Of a DNA stretch of 64,000 bases, positions 1 to 8,928 are shown piece by piece (the first letter of the stretch is position 1; the number at the start of each line of letters is the position of its first letter). The stretch is from Actinoplanes italicus (GTDB taxonomy: Bacteria; Actinomycetota; Actinomycetes; Mycobacteriales; Micromonosporaceae). The stretch is from contig NZ_PVMZ01000024.1 in assembly GCF_003001815.1 (NCBI RefSeq), positions 96,230 to 160,229 of the forward strand, written 5' to 3'. The notes under the pieces are model-generated. The model saw only the letters and a list, made by a program, of their open reading frames with translations, was not told the origin of the DNA and searched no databases. The translations under genes and the position numbers were made by a program.

Positions 1-2780
1 TGCACCGGGCGGTCACCGAGGCCCGCGACGTGTTCCGGCACTGGCGGGCCACCCTGCGCCCGGAACCCGAGGCCGCGGCCCGGCCGGAGCTCGGTCACGG
101 GCCGGTGCAGCACGCGATCGCCTGGATGCGCGCGCAGGTCGCGCCTCTGCGTGACACCGCCGGGGTGCTGCGGCAGCTCGGCGACGCGGTCGGCCGCGAC
201 CTCAACGTCGCGGAGGCGATCGGGGTCATCGAGGTACGCCGGGACGTGATCGAGGCCGAGCAGGCGTTCACCGCGGCCGGTCACGGGTACGAGACCACGC
301 TCGGCCCGGTGTACCGGGGCAAGCAGACCGACCTGCGGGCTCTGGAGAACGCGCTGGAGTGGACGGCGCACGCCCGTACCCTGCGCACCGGCACCGACGC
401 CGCCCTCAACAACGAGCAGGCCCAGGCGATGACCGCCGGTCGGCCCACCCCCGACCTGACCGGCCTGATCGACGCCTGGCACACCGCCCGGCAGCGGATC
501 ATCGACGCGTTCGGCCCTGCCCGCCAGGTCCGGCTCGGCACCGCCCTCGACCGCTACGAGACGGCTCGTGACCTGCTGCGCGACCTGCTCGAGGACGAGT
601 CCGGCCAGCACGAGTGGTTCGACTATCTGGCCGCCCGCGGAGTGCTGGCCGAGTACGGCCTGGACACCGTGGTCGACTACTGCGCCGATCATGCCGTGGA
701 CGTTCGGCGGCTCGGCGACGTGATCGAGCGGGCCGCCTACCGGGCCTGGATCGACCAGATCCTGGCCGAGGACGAGCGCCTGCAGCCACTCGCCTCGGCG
801 GCCCGTGACGAGCTGACCGACGAGTTCCGCCGCCTCGACGCCGAACTGGCGCAGGACGCGGCCGCCGCCGTCATCGAGGCGCTCAACGACCGCCGCCCGG
901 CCGTCACCGGTGACGGCGGTCCCGCCCTGATCCGCGCCACGGGCCGGCAGCCGGACGGTCACCCGCCGGTCCGCGACCAGCTCGCCGCCGCCTGGGACAC
1001 CGTGGCCGCCCTCAAGCCGTGCCTGGTCATGCCACCGTCAGCGGTCAGCCGCCTGCTGCCCGAGCAGGCCGCCTTCGACGTCGTGGTGATCGACGAGGCG
1101 TCCCGGATGACCCCGGCCGCCGCCGTGGCCTGCGCCTACCGTGGCACGTCCCTGGTGATCGTCGGTGACGACGCGCAACTGCCCCCGGCCGGCGACCAGC
1201 CGTCGGTGCTGGTGGTCGCCAACGACTGCGGAGCCTTCACCCGGCTCGGCCTGACCAGCCACTACCGCAGCCGGCACGAGAGCCTGATCGCCTTCGCCAA
1301 CCAGGCGTTCTACCAGGACCGGCTGGTCACGTTCCCGGCCGCGCACGATCCGGGAGCGGACCTGGGCGTACGGCTGCACCAGACCGGCCCCGAGAACGAG
1401 GCCACACTGGTCGCCGAACGGGTGCTGCACCACCTCACCACCCGCCCGTCGCTGTCGCTGGGCGTCGTCACGCTGACCGCGGCGCACGCCGACGAGATCG
1501 CCGACGCGGTCGAGGCCGCCCTGGCCGGCCGCCCCGATCTGGAGAGCTTCCTGGGCGACTTCGTGGTCGAGGGCGCCGACGTCGCGCAGGGCGACGAACG
1601 GGACGTGATCATCCTGTCCACCGGCGCCGGCCTGGACGCGGCCGGCGGGCCCACCGGGGCGCGCCGCCTCGACGTGGCGATCACCCGGGCCCGGCAGCTC
1701 GTCGAGGTGGTCTCCGCGATCGGCGCCGGTGACCGGGAACCCGCGGGCGAGGGCGAGCGCCGCCTCGCCGCGTACCTCGACTACGCCGAGCGCGGCGGCC
1801 CGGTCGCCGAGCCGGCGCTCACCCCGCTGGAGGAGTCGGTCCGCGACACCCTGGCCGGCTGGGGGCACCGGGTGGACGCGCTGTCGATCGGCTGCGGTGT
1901 GCGTCTCGACGACTCCTACGTGCTCGGCGTGCGGTGCGACGGCTCCCTGCCGGCGGCCCGCGACCGCGACCGGCTCCGCGACCAGGTCCTCGAAGGACTC
2001 GGCTGGCGGCTGCACCGGGTGTGGAGCGTCGCCTGGTACAGCGACCGGGAGGCCGAGGAGGCCCGGCTGCGGGTCGCCGTCGAGAACGCCCTGGCCACGC
2101 CGGACGTCTTCGCCGACCTGCCGGAGGAGACACTGACCGCCCGCCCGGCGCAGCGTCCGGAGTGGGCCCTGCCCTACGAACGCGCCGCCGTGGAGCCGCT
2201 GCCGGCGGCCACCCGCCTCGACGACGACACGGCCCGGCGCCTGCTGATCCGTACCGCCGAACGCATCGCCGAGGTCGAGGGCCCGGTGCACGTGACCGTC
2301 CTGACCCGCCGGATCCGTGAGGGGTGGAACATCAGCCGGCTCACCCAGCAGATCAAGGCCGCGATCGAGACCGCTGTCAGGGATTCCCGCGCCGGATTCG
2401 ACGGATCGTTCGTGACCGCCCCGGACTCACCGATCCCGGCGGTCCGCGTCCCGGCCGACGGGGTGACCCGCAAACCGGACCAGGTCGCCGACGCCGAGCT
2501 GCAGCTCGCCCTGGAATACCTGGTGCTGGACGCCGGCCTGGTCGAGGGCGAGGACCTGCTCGCGGCGGCGGGCCGGCTCTTCGGGTGGAGCGGCAGCCGC
2601 ACCGGAGCCGCCCGGCTGGCGGCGATGCTCGACGACCTCGTGTCGGCGGGCAGGCTCATCGCGCACCGCAACGGGCTGATCGCCGCGCCCGAGGACGACC
2701 TGCTCGACCTGCCCGACCCGGCGTCCCTGCCGCGTCGCGAGGACGCCGATGCCGGGATGCGGATCGAGGTCAACCTTTGA
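1..2780 (+). CDS. DUF4011-type SF1 helicase with degenerate Vsr-like domain and DUF3320 tail (5' end outside window)
   Basis: The reading frame is open to the first base, and the upstream codons (VTEARDVFRHW) align with IVSEARKEFDRW of the complete paralogue at 57173-63355. The GTG at 30 is therefore internal and the true start lies before the window. Visible parts in order are a helical region, the SF1 helicase core with a DEAS Walker B around base 1090, a GDDAQLPP motif and a VAITRARQ motif VI near 1680, then a Vsr/DUF559-like domain (about 1810-2100) and a DUF3320-like C-terminus (about 2220-2760). The Walker A would be upstream and is not seen. In the nuclease domain the paralogue's catalytic GIECDG reads GVRCDG (Arg codon at 1932-1934) and the IDLAV strand is lost, so DNA cleavage by this copy is doubtful. 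It also lacks the long acidic linker of the paralogue. A role in phage defence or DNA processing is inferred from architecture. Confidence 0.85.
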   Translation, partial: HRAVTEARDVFRHWRATLRPEPEAAARPELGHGPVQHAIAWMRAQVAPLRDTAGVLRQLGDAVGRDLNVAEAIGVIEVRRDVIEAEQAFTAAGHGYETTLGPVYRGKQTDLRALENALEWTAHARTLRTGTDAALNNEQAQAMTAGRPTPDLTGLIDAWHTARQRIIDAFGPARQVRLGTALDRYETARDLLRDLLEDESGQHEWFDYLAARGVLAEYGLDTVVDYCADHAVDVRRLGDVIERAAYRAWIDQILAEDERLQPLASAARDELTDEFRRLDAELAQDAAAAVIEALNDRRPAVTGDGGPALIRATGRQPDGHPPVRDQLAAAWDTVAALKPCLVMPPSAVSRLLPEQAAFDVVVIDEASRMTPAAAVACAYRGTSLVIVGDDAQLPPAGDQPSVLVVANDCGAFTRLGLTSHYRSRHESLIAFANQAFYQDRLVTFPAAHDPGADLGVRLHQTGPENEATLVAERVLHHLTTRPSLSLGVVTLTAAHADEIADAVEAALAGRPDLESFLGDFVVEGADVAQGDERDVIILSTGAGLDAAGGPTGARRLDVAITRARQLVEVVSAIGAGDREPAGEGERRLAAYLDYAERGGPVAEPALTPLEESVRDTLAGWGHRVDALSIGCGVRLDDSYVLGVRCDGSLPAARDRDRLRDQVLEGLGWRLHRVWSVAWYSDREAEEARLRVAVENALATPDVFADLPEETLTARPAQRPEWALPYERAAVEPLPAATRLDDDTARRLLIRTAERIAEVEGPVHVTVLTRRIREGWNISRLTQQIKAAIETAVRDSRAGFDGSFVTAPDSPIPAVRVPADGVTRKPDQVADAELQLALEYLVLDAGLVEGEDLLAAAGRLFGWSGSRTGAARLAAMLDDLVSAGRLIAHRNGLIAAPEDDLLDLPDPASLPRREDADAGMRIEVNL

Positions 2781-3288
2781 CGTAGTCGTCGTGGGGCACC
2801 CCGGCCGCCCACAGGGCGGTCCGGGTCCGTACGCAGTGCCGCACGATCGCCGGGTCCTCGGTGGCCGCGCCGCAGGCGTTGGTGCCGTCCGGCTCGAACA
2901 GGGTGAACACCACCCGCCGATCGTCGAAGAGCCAGAAGTCGTCGTCACCGACCGGCAGGCCGTCCGCCGCGGGCCGGGGGAGCCACCGGATCTCCTCACC
3001 GGCCTCCACGTTGAACCCGGAGATGTTCAGCAGCCACCGGGTGTAGTCGGCGTGCGGCACCGGGACCACCCGCAGCCGCCGCACGCTGCGGCCGGTCTCG
3101 GTCACCTCGCGGACCGTGTCGAGCCACGGCCGCTGCCAGGCGGAGTCGTCGGGTTCGCCGTCCAGGAACCGCTGGAACGGCACGGCCTCCTCGGGTGTCC
3201 GGTAGAAGTCGCGTACCTCGAGATGGAATGCGGTCCGCTCGAAGGACCGGAACATCGCGTGGAACGCGTCGGCCGGTAGCAGCAGCAT
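2770..3288 (-). CDS. DUF6879 family protein
   Basis: About 172 residues with the family hallmarks: an N-terminal F-x-x-M-F-x-S-F-E-R-T-A-F segment followed by LEVRDFY, a central RRLRVVPVPHADYTRWLL stretch and a C-terminal FDDRRVVFTLF segment. DUF6879 proteins are common in actinomycetes, often near XRE-type regulators, and their biochemical role is not established. I chose the ATG at 3288 because the family homology begins there and a GGGA lies just upstream; a GTG at 3324 would add 12 residues. The 3' end overlaps the 3' end of the convergent helicase gene by 11 bases. No XRE partner is seen nearby, so the gene stands alone here. Confidence 0.7.
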   Translation of the reverse strand: MLLLPADAFHAMFRSFERTAFHLEVRDFYRTPEEAVPFQRFLDGEPDDSAWQRPWLDTVREVTETGRSVRRLRVVPVPHADYTRWLLNISGFNVEAGEEIRWLPRPAADGLPVGDDDFWLFDDRRVVFTLFEPDGTNACGAATEDPAIVRHCVRTRTALWAAGVPHDDYVKG

Positions 3289-3364
3289 GTTCCCAGCCTG
3301 ATCACCGTGGAGCGAGTGGTCCACACAAGTCCGCGCGTTGACGCAAGGGGAGGAAAACTCGTGT

Positions 3365-4855
3365 TCAGAAGTTGCGGGGGAGCTCGCGGTTGAGGACCTT
3401 CCCGGTGGCGTTGCGCGGCAGTCCGTCGAGGAACACCACCTCGCGGGGCACGCTGAACCGGGCCCGGTGGGCGCGCACGTGCTCGCGGATCTCGTCGGCG
3501 CCGAGCGTCTCGCCGGGGCGCAGCACCACGTAGGCGGCCAGGCGCTGACCCCAGTCGTCGTCCGGCACGCCGATCACCGCGACCTCGCGGATCTGCGGCA
3601 GCGCTGCCAGCAGATCCTCCACCTCGGCCGGGAACACGTTCTCCCCGCCGGACACGATCATGTCGTCGGCGCGGCCGTCGACGTAGAGGCGGCCCTTGTC
3701 GTCGAGATGGCCCAGATCGCCGGTGCCGACCTCGGTCCGGCTGCCCGCCTCCTGACCGGTGTATCCCTCGAAGAGCATCCCGTTGCTCACGTGGATCTGC
3801 CCGTCGACGATCCTGATCCGGGTGCCGTGCGGCGGACGGCCCGCCGTGGTCGGAGCCTCCCGCAGGTCGGCCGGGGTGGCGATGGAGACCCAGGAGGCCT
3901 CGGTCGAGCCGTACAGGTTGTAGAGCACGTCGCCGTAGCGGTCCATGAACCGGGTGGCGAGGCCACCCGGCAGGGCGGAGCCACTCACCGCGACTGCCTT
4001 CAGTCCGGCATGTCCGGTCGGCAGGTCCATCAGATTCTGCAACATGACGGGTACGGCTACGAGTGCCGTGACTTGCTGAGCCGCGAGCGTGGTCAGCACC
4101 TCTGCGGGGTCGAAGCGGCGGCGCAACACGATGGTGGCGCGCAACGCGAGGGCGATCTGCATCCCCGCGTAGCCCCAGGTGTGGAAGAGCGGCGCCGCGA
4201 TCATGATCCGGTCGCCGGCGTGGAGCGGGATCCGGTCGATCACCGAGCAGAGCGGACTGAACCCGCCGGGCGTCGGCCGTCTCGCGCCCTTCGGCATCCC
4301 GGTCGTCCCGGAGGTCAGCACGATGGTGCGGCCGGGTCGTTCGGGCGGTGTGCCGAGCCCCCGCGGTGTGGCCGCGATCAGCTCGTCGATCTGCTTCTCG
4401 CCGATCCGGTTGGGCACGTCACCCAGGCGGTCGGTGAACTCGTCGTCGTGGATGAGCGCTGTGAGGTCCTGGGCCTTGGCGATCTCGGCCAGCTGGTGCG
4501 CCGACAGGCCGGTGTTGATCAGTACCGGGTCGGCGCCCAGGGTCGACACCCCGATCAGCGCTTCGAGCATGCGCGCCGAGTTCCGGCAGAGCAGCCCGAC
4601 CCGCTGGCCGGCGGTGACGGGCAGCGCGGCCGCCAGCCGGGCCGACCGGTCCAGCAGTTCCGCGTAGGTGACCTGCCGCTCGTCGTCGACGACCGCCACC
4701 CGCTGCGGGCTCCGGGCGGCCGCCTGCCGCAACTCGCCGGCCAGCCCGAAGCCCCACCGCCCCAGGGACGCGAACTGGCGTACCACCCGATCGGGCCGTG
4801 CCGGGGTGAGCAACCCGCGCCGTGCCATCGTCGCCGCGATGAACAGCGCGTCCAT
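3365..4855 (-). CDS. fadD: Acyl-CoA synthetase (AMP-binding enzyme)
   Basis: A 496-residue ANL-superfamily ligase that activates a carboxylic acid through an acyl-adenylate to an acyl-CoA. Motifs visible in order are TSGTTGMPKG (P-loop-like adenylate motif), LYGSTEAS, the hinge region with TGDLGHLDDKGRLYVDGRADD and SGGENVFPAEVE, and the C-terminal LPRNATGK containing the expected catalytic lysine. Length is typical of short FadD-type ligases. The ATG overlaps the stop of the upstream acyl-CoA dehydrogenase by one base (TGATG), so the two are probably translationally coupled and act together in beta-oxidation of the same substrate. Substrate chain length cannot be read from sequence. It ends about 76 bases from the divergent-facing DUF6879 start. 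Confidence 0.9.
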   Translation of the reverse strand: MDALFIAATMARRGLLTPARPDRVVRQFASLGRWGFGLAGELRQAAARSPQRVAVVDDERQVTYAELLDRSARLAAALPVTAGQRVGLLCRNSARMLEALIGVSTLGADPVLINTGLSAHQLAEIAKAQDLTALIHDDEFTDRLGDVPNRIGEKQIDELIAATPRGLGTPPERPGRTIVLTSGTTGMPKGARRPTPGGFSPLCSVIDRIPLHAGDRIMIAAPLFHTWGYAGMQIALALRATIVLRRRFDPAEVLTTLAAQQVTALVAVPVMLQNLMDLPTGHAGLKAVAVSGSALPGGLATRFMDRYGDVLYNLYGSTEASWVSIATPADLREAPTTAGRPPHGTRIRIVDGQIHVSNGMLFEGYTGQEAGSRTEVGTGDLGHLDDKGRLYVDGRADDMIVSGGENVFPAEVEDLLAALPQIREVAVIGVPDDDWGQRLAAYVVLRPGETLGADEIREHVRAHRARFSVPREVVFLDGLPRNATGKVLNRELPRNF

Positions 4856-6066
4856 CAGCGGATCTGCACGCCGGAGACGGCCCGGGCGATCACCAGCCGC
4901 TGAATCTCGGAGGTGCCCTCGAAGATCGTGTAGATCTTGGCGTCCCGGTACATCCGCTCGACGGGATGCTCGCGCAGGTAACCGGCCCCGCCGAGGATCT
5001 GCACCGCCTTCTCGGTGACCGCGACCGCCACCTCACCGGCCTTCAGCTTGGACATCGAGCCCTCACCCGCGGCGAACGGCTTGTCGTTGCGCCCCATCCA
5101 GGCGGCCCGCCACACGAGCAGCCGGGCGGCGTCGATCTCGGTACGCATGTCGGCCAGCGCGAACGCGATCGCCTGGTTCTCGATGATCGGGCGGCCGAAC
5201 TGCACCCGGTTCTTCGCGTACTCCAGCGCGTACTCGTACGCGGCCCGTGCGATCCCCAGCGCCTGCGCCCCGACCGCCGGCCGGGACAGCTCGAACGTGC
5301 GCATCGCGGCCTGCCCCGAGCGCCGCTGCCCTTCTCGGGCCCGCGCGAGCCGCTTGTCCAGAGCCTCCTTGCCGCCGAGCAGGCAGCTACCCGGCACCCG
5401 CACGTCGTCGAGGAACACGTCGGCGGTGTGCGAGGCCCGCAGCCCCAGCTTCTTCAGCTTCCGCGTGCCGGCCAGTCCCTTCGTGCCGGGCGGCACCACG
5501 AAGGCGGCCTGCCCGCGCGACCCGAGCGACGGGTCGACGCTGGCCGTGACCACGTGGATCTCGGCGATCCCGCCGTTCGTGGCGTAGGCCTTCTGACCGC
5601 TGAGCACCCACTCGTCGGTCGCCTCGTGATAGACCGCGCGGGTCCGCATCGACGCCACGTCCGACCCGGCCTCCGGCTCGGTGCTGCAGAACGCGGCCAC
5701 CTTCGGGTCGGCGGCATCGCCGAAGCACTGCGGGATCCACTCGACCATCTGGTCCGGTGTGCCCGACCCGTAGATCGCGGCCACCGCGAGCGAGGTGCCG
5801 GAGATCGCCATCCCGATCCCGCCGTCACCCCAGAACAGTTCCTCGTTGGTGATCGGCAGACTGAGCCCGCTCTGGTCCGACCAGGTGTTGGCCAGGAACT
5901 CGAAGCCGTACAGCCCGATCTTCGCGGCTTCCTGCAGGATCGGCCATGGAGTCTCCTCCCGCTCGTCCCACTCGGCCGCGGCCGGCCGCACCACGGACTC
6001 GGCGAACCCGTGCACCCAGTCGCGCAACTCGGTTTGTTCGTCGTTGAGATCGAGCCAGAACTCCAC
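4855..6066 (-). CDS. Acyl-CoA dehydrogenase
   Basis: A 403-residue FAD flavoprotein of the acyl-CoA dehydrogenase family that introduces the alpha-beta double bond into acyl-CoA. It contains the FAD/substrate segments AAFCSTEPEAGSD and SGQKAYATNG, the RVQFGRPI and LGGAGYLREHPVERMYRDAKI signatures, and the C-terminal IFEGTSEIQRL containing the usual catalytic glutamate. The start ATG at 6066 is preceded by a weak GGAG-like stretch. It is the first gene of a two-gene unit with the downstream acyl-CoA ligase, with which it shares one base. The upstream 170 bases contain two TAAC-rich blocks around 6090-6105 that could be a regulator site, but I cannot assign one. Confidence 0.92.
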   Translation of the reverse strand: MEFWLDLNDEQTELRDWVHGFAESVVRPAAAEWDEREETPWPILQEAAKIGLYGFEFLANTWSDQSGLSLPITNEELFWGDGGIGMAISGTSLAVAAIYGSGTPDQMVEWIPQCFGDAADPKVAAFCSTEPEAGSDVASMRTRAVYHEATDEWVLSGQKAYATNGGIAEIHVVTASVDPSLGSRGQAAFVVPPGTKGLAGTRKLKKLGLRASHTADVFLDDVRVPGSCLLGGKEALDKRLARAREGQRRSGQAAMRTFELSRPAVGAQALGIARAAYEYALEYAKNRVQFGRPIIENQAIAFALADMRTEIDAARLLVWRAAWMGRNDKPFAAGEGSMSKLKAGEVAVAVTEKAVQILGGAGYLREHPVERMYRDAKIYTIFEGTSEIQRLVIARAVSGVQIR

Positions 6067-6282
6067 GGACAGCCCCTCCGACGGCAGGTTAACTCGCCGG
6101 TAACTTTACGAGCGCGCCCATCACCCTGACAACCATCAATGGGCGGGTGTCGTGATCCCATCAGGGTCGCGCCTCTGCCGGACGTGTGCGCCTGCCCGCG
6201 TTGATCATTCCCGGTAACCAGTACGGCAGCGGCCGTTCATGATCTGAGCTGGATACCCGGTCCGAGTACCGCATGATCGTCG

Positions 6283-6638
6283 GTGCTGGTCACGCTCGCC
6301 ATCGCGGCGGGCGGTGTGGCCGGCGTCGGCGCGAGCCCGGCCCCGGCCGCGGACTGTTCGCGCGGTGTCGGCAACAACATGAGGGCCGGGCGGCCACGGA
6401 CGCGGACCGTCCGCTGAAGGTCGGTCCGGGTGCCTCCTGCGCCAAGAACGGTGCCGTCGTGCAGGCCCACGGCGACATGGTCTACCTGCACCGCAAGACG
6501 GTCAACAGCGCCGGGAACACCTGGTGGTACCTACGGATCGAGGGAACCCGGAAGTACGGCTGGATCTACGACCCGTACCTGACCACGAAGGACTCCGACG
6601 AGAACGACGACGGGATCGCGAAGGTCATGTGGTGCTGA
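6283..6638 (+). pseudogene. Secreted SH3-like small protein, apparently frameshifted
   Basis: Two frames together spell one plausible secreted protein. From 6283 one frame reads a signal-peptide-like VLVTLAIAAGGVAG followed by ASPAPAADCSRGVGNN; from roughly 6390 a different frame reads DADRPLKVGPGASC, then an SH3-like body with WWYLRIEG and YGWIYDPYL, ending at the TGA of 6636-6638. The frame change needs a -1 (or +2) shift near 6385-6405, inside a run of G/C. The hydrophobic frame is also stopped upstream by a TGA at 6274-6276, so the N-terminal start is missing too. The continuous frame from ATG 6273 gives an arginine-rich N-terminus unlike any exported protein. It is either a decayed gene or carries sequencing indels. 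Confidence 0.45.
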
Positions 6639-6659
6639 CCGCCTGAGCGTGCGGGCCGT

Positions 6660-7526
6660 TCAGGCGGCCCGCACGACCGTGCCGGTCAGATGCGGGCGTT
6701 TCGACGCCACGGTCAGCCGCCAGCCGCCGTCGGCCGGCAGTGTCTCGAAACGCACCCGCGACGGCAGCGGGATCGGCTGCTTGAAGGCCACCTCCACGGT
6801 GTACGCCTCCGGCAGCCGCCCCTCCAGCGAGGCCAGCGCCCGCGCCTTCGTCCACATGCCGTGCGCGATCGGGCCCGGGAAACCGAACAGCCGCGCACCC
6901 AGCCGGGACGTGTGGATCGGGTTGCGATCACCCGACACCGCCGCGTAGTCGCCGCCGACCCGGGCCGGCACCCGCCAGACCGCACCGCCATCGGCGGCAC
7001 CACCATCGGCACCGCCGCCCGCGCCAGGCTCCGCGGGACGATCGGAGCGCGCGGACGTGATCCGCAGGTACGTCGAGACGCCGCTCCACACCTCGGCACC
7101 GTCCACCGAGGCCGTGGCGATCACGTCGAACTGCCGGCCCCGAGGATGATCCCGCAGGTCCGCGACCCGGACGGCCAGGTCCAAGGGGGTGTCCGCGGAG
7201 AGCGGGCGGCGCACCGCGATCCGGTTGGCCACGTGCACCAGCCCGATCAGCGGCAACGGGAAGTCCGGGCTCGTCATCAACCGCATCGCCAGCGGGAACG
7301 CGAGCACGTGCGGATAGGTTCCCGGCAGCGTGTCGGACAGCCGGAACCCGCACACCCGGTCGTACGCGGCCAGGTGCGACCGGTCCACGACCACCCCGCG
7401 CCGCACCACCTCGACATCGGGCAGGGCCCCGCCGGCCTTCCGTGCCCCCGGCAACAGGCCCAGCACGGCCCGCGCGTAGGCGGCGCCCACCCCCGGTTCC
7501 GCGCCCAGTTCGACGACCGCCACCAC
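6660..7526 (-). CDS. htdX: MaoC-family 3-hydroxyacyl-thioester dehydratase (HtdX-like)
   Basis: A 288-residue double hot-dog protein. The C-terminal half carries the R-specific hydratase motif SGDRNPIH (Asp200, His205 as catalytic pair) followed by GFPGPIAHGMWT. The N-terminal half is a degenerate second hot-dog fold. It should hydrate or dehydrate (R)-3-hydroxyacyl thioesters. The GTG start lies one base after the TGA of the fabG4-like gene, so the two are coupled. The gene order MaoC dehydratase, long FabG and divergent thiolase equals Rv0241c-Rv0242c-Rv0243 (htdX-fabG4-fadA2) of M. tuberculosis, which supports the name. An alanine/glycine-rich linker at about residues 165-182 separates the two halves. 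Confidence 0.85.
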   Translation of the reverse strand: MVAVVELGAEPGVGAAYARAVLGLLPGARKAGGALPDVEVVRRGVVVDRSHLAAYDRVCGFRLSDTLPGTYPHVLAFPLAMRLMTSPDFPLPLIGLVHVANRIAVRRPLSADTPLDLAVRVADLRDHPRGRQFDVIATASVDGAEVWSGVSTYLRITSARSDRPAEPGAGGGADGGAADGGAVWRVPARVGGDYAAVSGDRNPIHTSRLGARLFGFPGPIAHGMWTKARALASLEGRLPEAYTVEVAFKQPIPLPSRVRFETLPADGGWRLTVASKRPHLTGTVVRAA

Positions 7527-7527
7527 G

Positions 7528-8868
7528 TCAGGCTCCCAGCAGGCTCTGGCCGCAGACCCGGACCACGTTGCCGGTGACCGTCGCCGAGCCGGGTGACGCC
7601 AGCCACGCGATGGTCTCGGCCACGTCGACCGGCAGACCGCCCTGCGACATGCTGTTGAGCCGGCGACCGGCCTCGCGCAGACCGATCGGCATCTTCGCCG
7701 TCATCGCCGTCTCGATGAAGCCCGGCGCCACCGCGTTGATCGTGACGCCGCGCTCGGCCAGCACCGGCGCGTACGCCTGGACCAGCCCGATCACCCCGGC
7801 CTTGCTGGTCGCGTAGTTGGTCTGGCCGCGGTTGCCGGCTATCCCGGCGATCGACGCGACGCCGACGATCCGCCCGCCGGACGGGATCAGGTCGCGTTCC
7901 AGCAGCAGCCCGTTGACCCGCTCGGGCGCGGTCAGGTTGACCCCGATGACCTGGTCCCAGCGGGAGGAGTCCATCCGCGCGATCGTCTTGTCCCGGGTGA
8001 TCCCGGCGTTGTGGACCAGGATGTCGACACCGCCGTGCGGCCCTGCCGCGAGGTACCCGGCCAGCCGCTCGGGCGCGTCGGCGGCGGTCAGGTCGAGCTG
8101 CAGCGCCCGGCCGCGCGTCTCGTTGGCGACACCGGCCAGCGCGTCCCCGGCGGCCGGCACGTCCAGCGCGATCACCTCGGCGCCGTCGCGGGCCAGGACC
8201 CGGGCGATGGCCGCGCCGATGCCCCGCGCCGCCCCGGTGACCAGGGCGAGCCTGCCGTCGAGCGGGCGGTCCCAGTCGGACGGCGTCGGTGCCGCACCGG
8301 CGCCGACCCGGATCACCTGGCCGGACACGTACGCCGAACGGCCGCTCAGCAGGAACCGCAGCGTCGATTCGGCCGCCGCCTCGCCGCCGGGGGCCACGTA
8401 GACCAGCTGCGCGGTCACCCCACGCCCGAACTCCTTGCCGATGCTGCGGGTCAGACCCTCCAGGCTCCGCTGCGCGATCGCCTCCGACGGCGAGGCGGTG
8501 GTCTCCGGAGGCGATCCGAGGACGATCACCCGGCCCGAGGCTTCCAGGGCGCGGGCGTACGGGTGGAAGAAGTCGAAGAGAGCGCGGAGCCCGTCCGAGT
8601 CCCCGATGCCGGTCGCGTCGAAGACGAGCGCGCTCACCCGTACGCCCTCGCCGGTCTGGTCCTTGATCTCGGCGCCCGCGGCCTCCAGCAGCTTGCGGAC
8701 CGGCTCGGCCAGCCGCCCGCCCGGCGCCGCACCCAGCAGGACCGGCCCGCTGACCAGGGGATCGCCGGCCTTGAAGCGACGCAGGCGCGGCGGATCAGGC
8801 AGCCCGAGGCGCTTGACCACGGTCCGGCCGAGACCGGAGTTGGCGAAGTTCGCGTACCTGTCAGCCAT
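7528..8868 (-). CDS. fabG4: High-molecular-weight 3-ketoacyl reductase (FabG4-like)
   Basis: A 446-residue protein with an N-terminal flavodoxin-like Rossmann domain lacking the usual SDR motifs (about 1-195) and a C-terminal short-chain dehydrogenase domain (about 205-446). The latter has TGAARGIG at 211-218 for NAD(P)H, the NAG motif at 287-289 and a Ser-Tyr-Lys set (Ser339, Tyr352, Lys356). This two-domain length is characteristic of FabG4, which reduces 3-ketoacyl-CoA using NADH. It starts at ATG 8868, 60 bases from the divergent thiolase start. Together with the downstream MaoC protein and the thiolase it can form a fatty-acid elongation or degradation module. Confidence 0.9.
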   Translation of the reverse strand: MADRYANFANSGLGRTVVKRLGLPDPPRLRRFKAGDPLVSGPVLLGAAPGGRLAEPVRKLLEAAGAEIKDQTGEGVRVSALVFDATGIGDSDGLRALFDFFHPYARALEASGRVIVLGSPPETTASPSEAIAQRSLEGLTRSIGKEFGRGVTAQLVYVAPGGEAAAESTLRFLLSGRSAYVSGQVIRVGAGAAPTPSDWDRPLDGRLALVTGAARGIGAAIARVLARDGAEVIALDVPAAGDALAGVANETRGRALQLDLTAADAPERLAGYLAAGPHGGVDILVHNAGITRDKTIARMDSSRWDQVIGVNLTAPERVNGLLLERDLIPSGGRIVGVASIAGIAGNRGQTNYATSKAGVIGLVQAYAPVLAERGVTINAVAPGFIETAMTAKMPIGLREAGRRLNSMSQGGLPVDVAETIAWLASPGSATVTGNVVRVCGQSLLGA

Positions 8869-8928
8869 AGCGGTAGCCTACCGGTGAGTAACCCTATGAG
8901 CATTCCTGTGTCGATCTGGAGGATAGTC
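8869..8928. promoter_or_regulatory. Divergent promoter region fabG4/fadA2
   Basis: Sixty bases separate two divergent starts, so both promoters and any shared operator must lie here or overlap the coding ends. A strong Shine-Dalgarno GGAGGA at 8918-8923 sits five bases before the thiolase GTG at 8929. This decides that start over an in-frame ATG at 8896. No clear palindrome is seen. Confidence 0.6.

Noticed and set aside
8011..8928. Upstream extension of the thiolase frame by about 300 codons
   Set aside because: It runs antisense through fabG4. A GGAGGA ribosome site and thiolase homology place the start at 8929.
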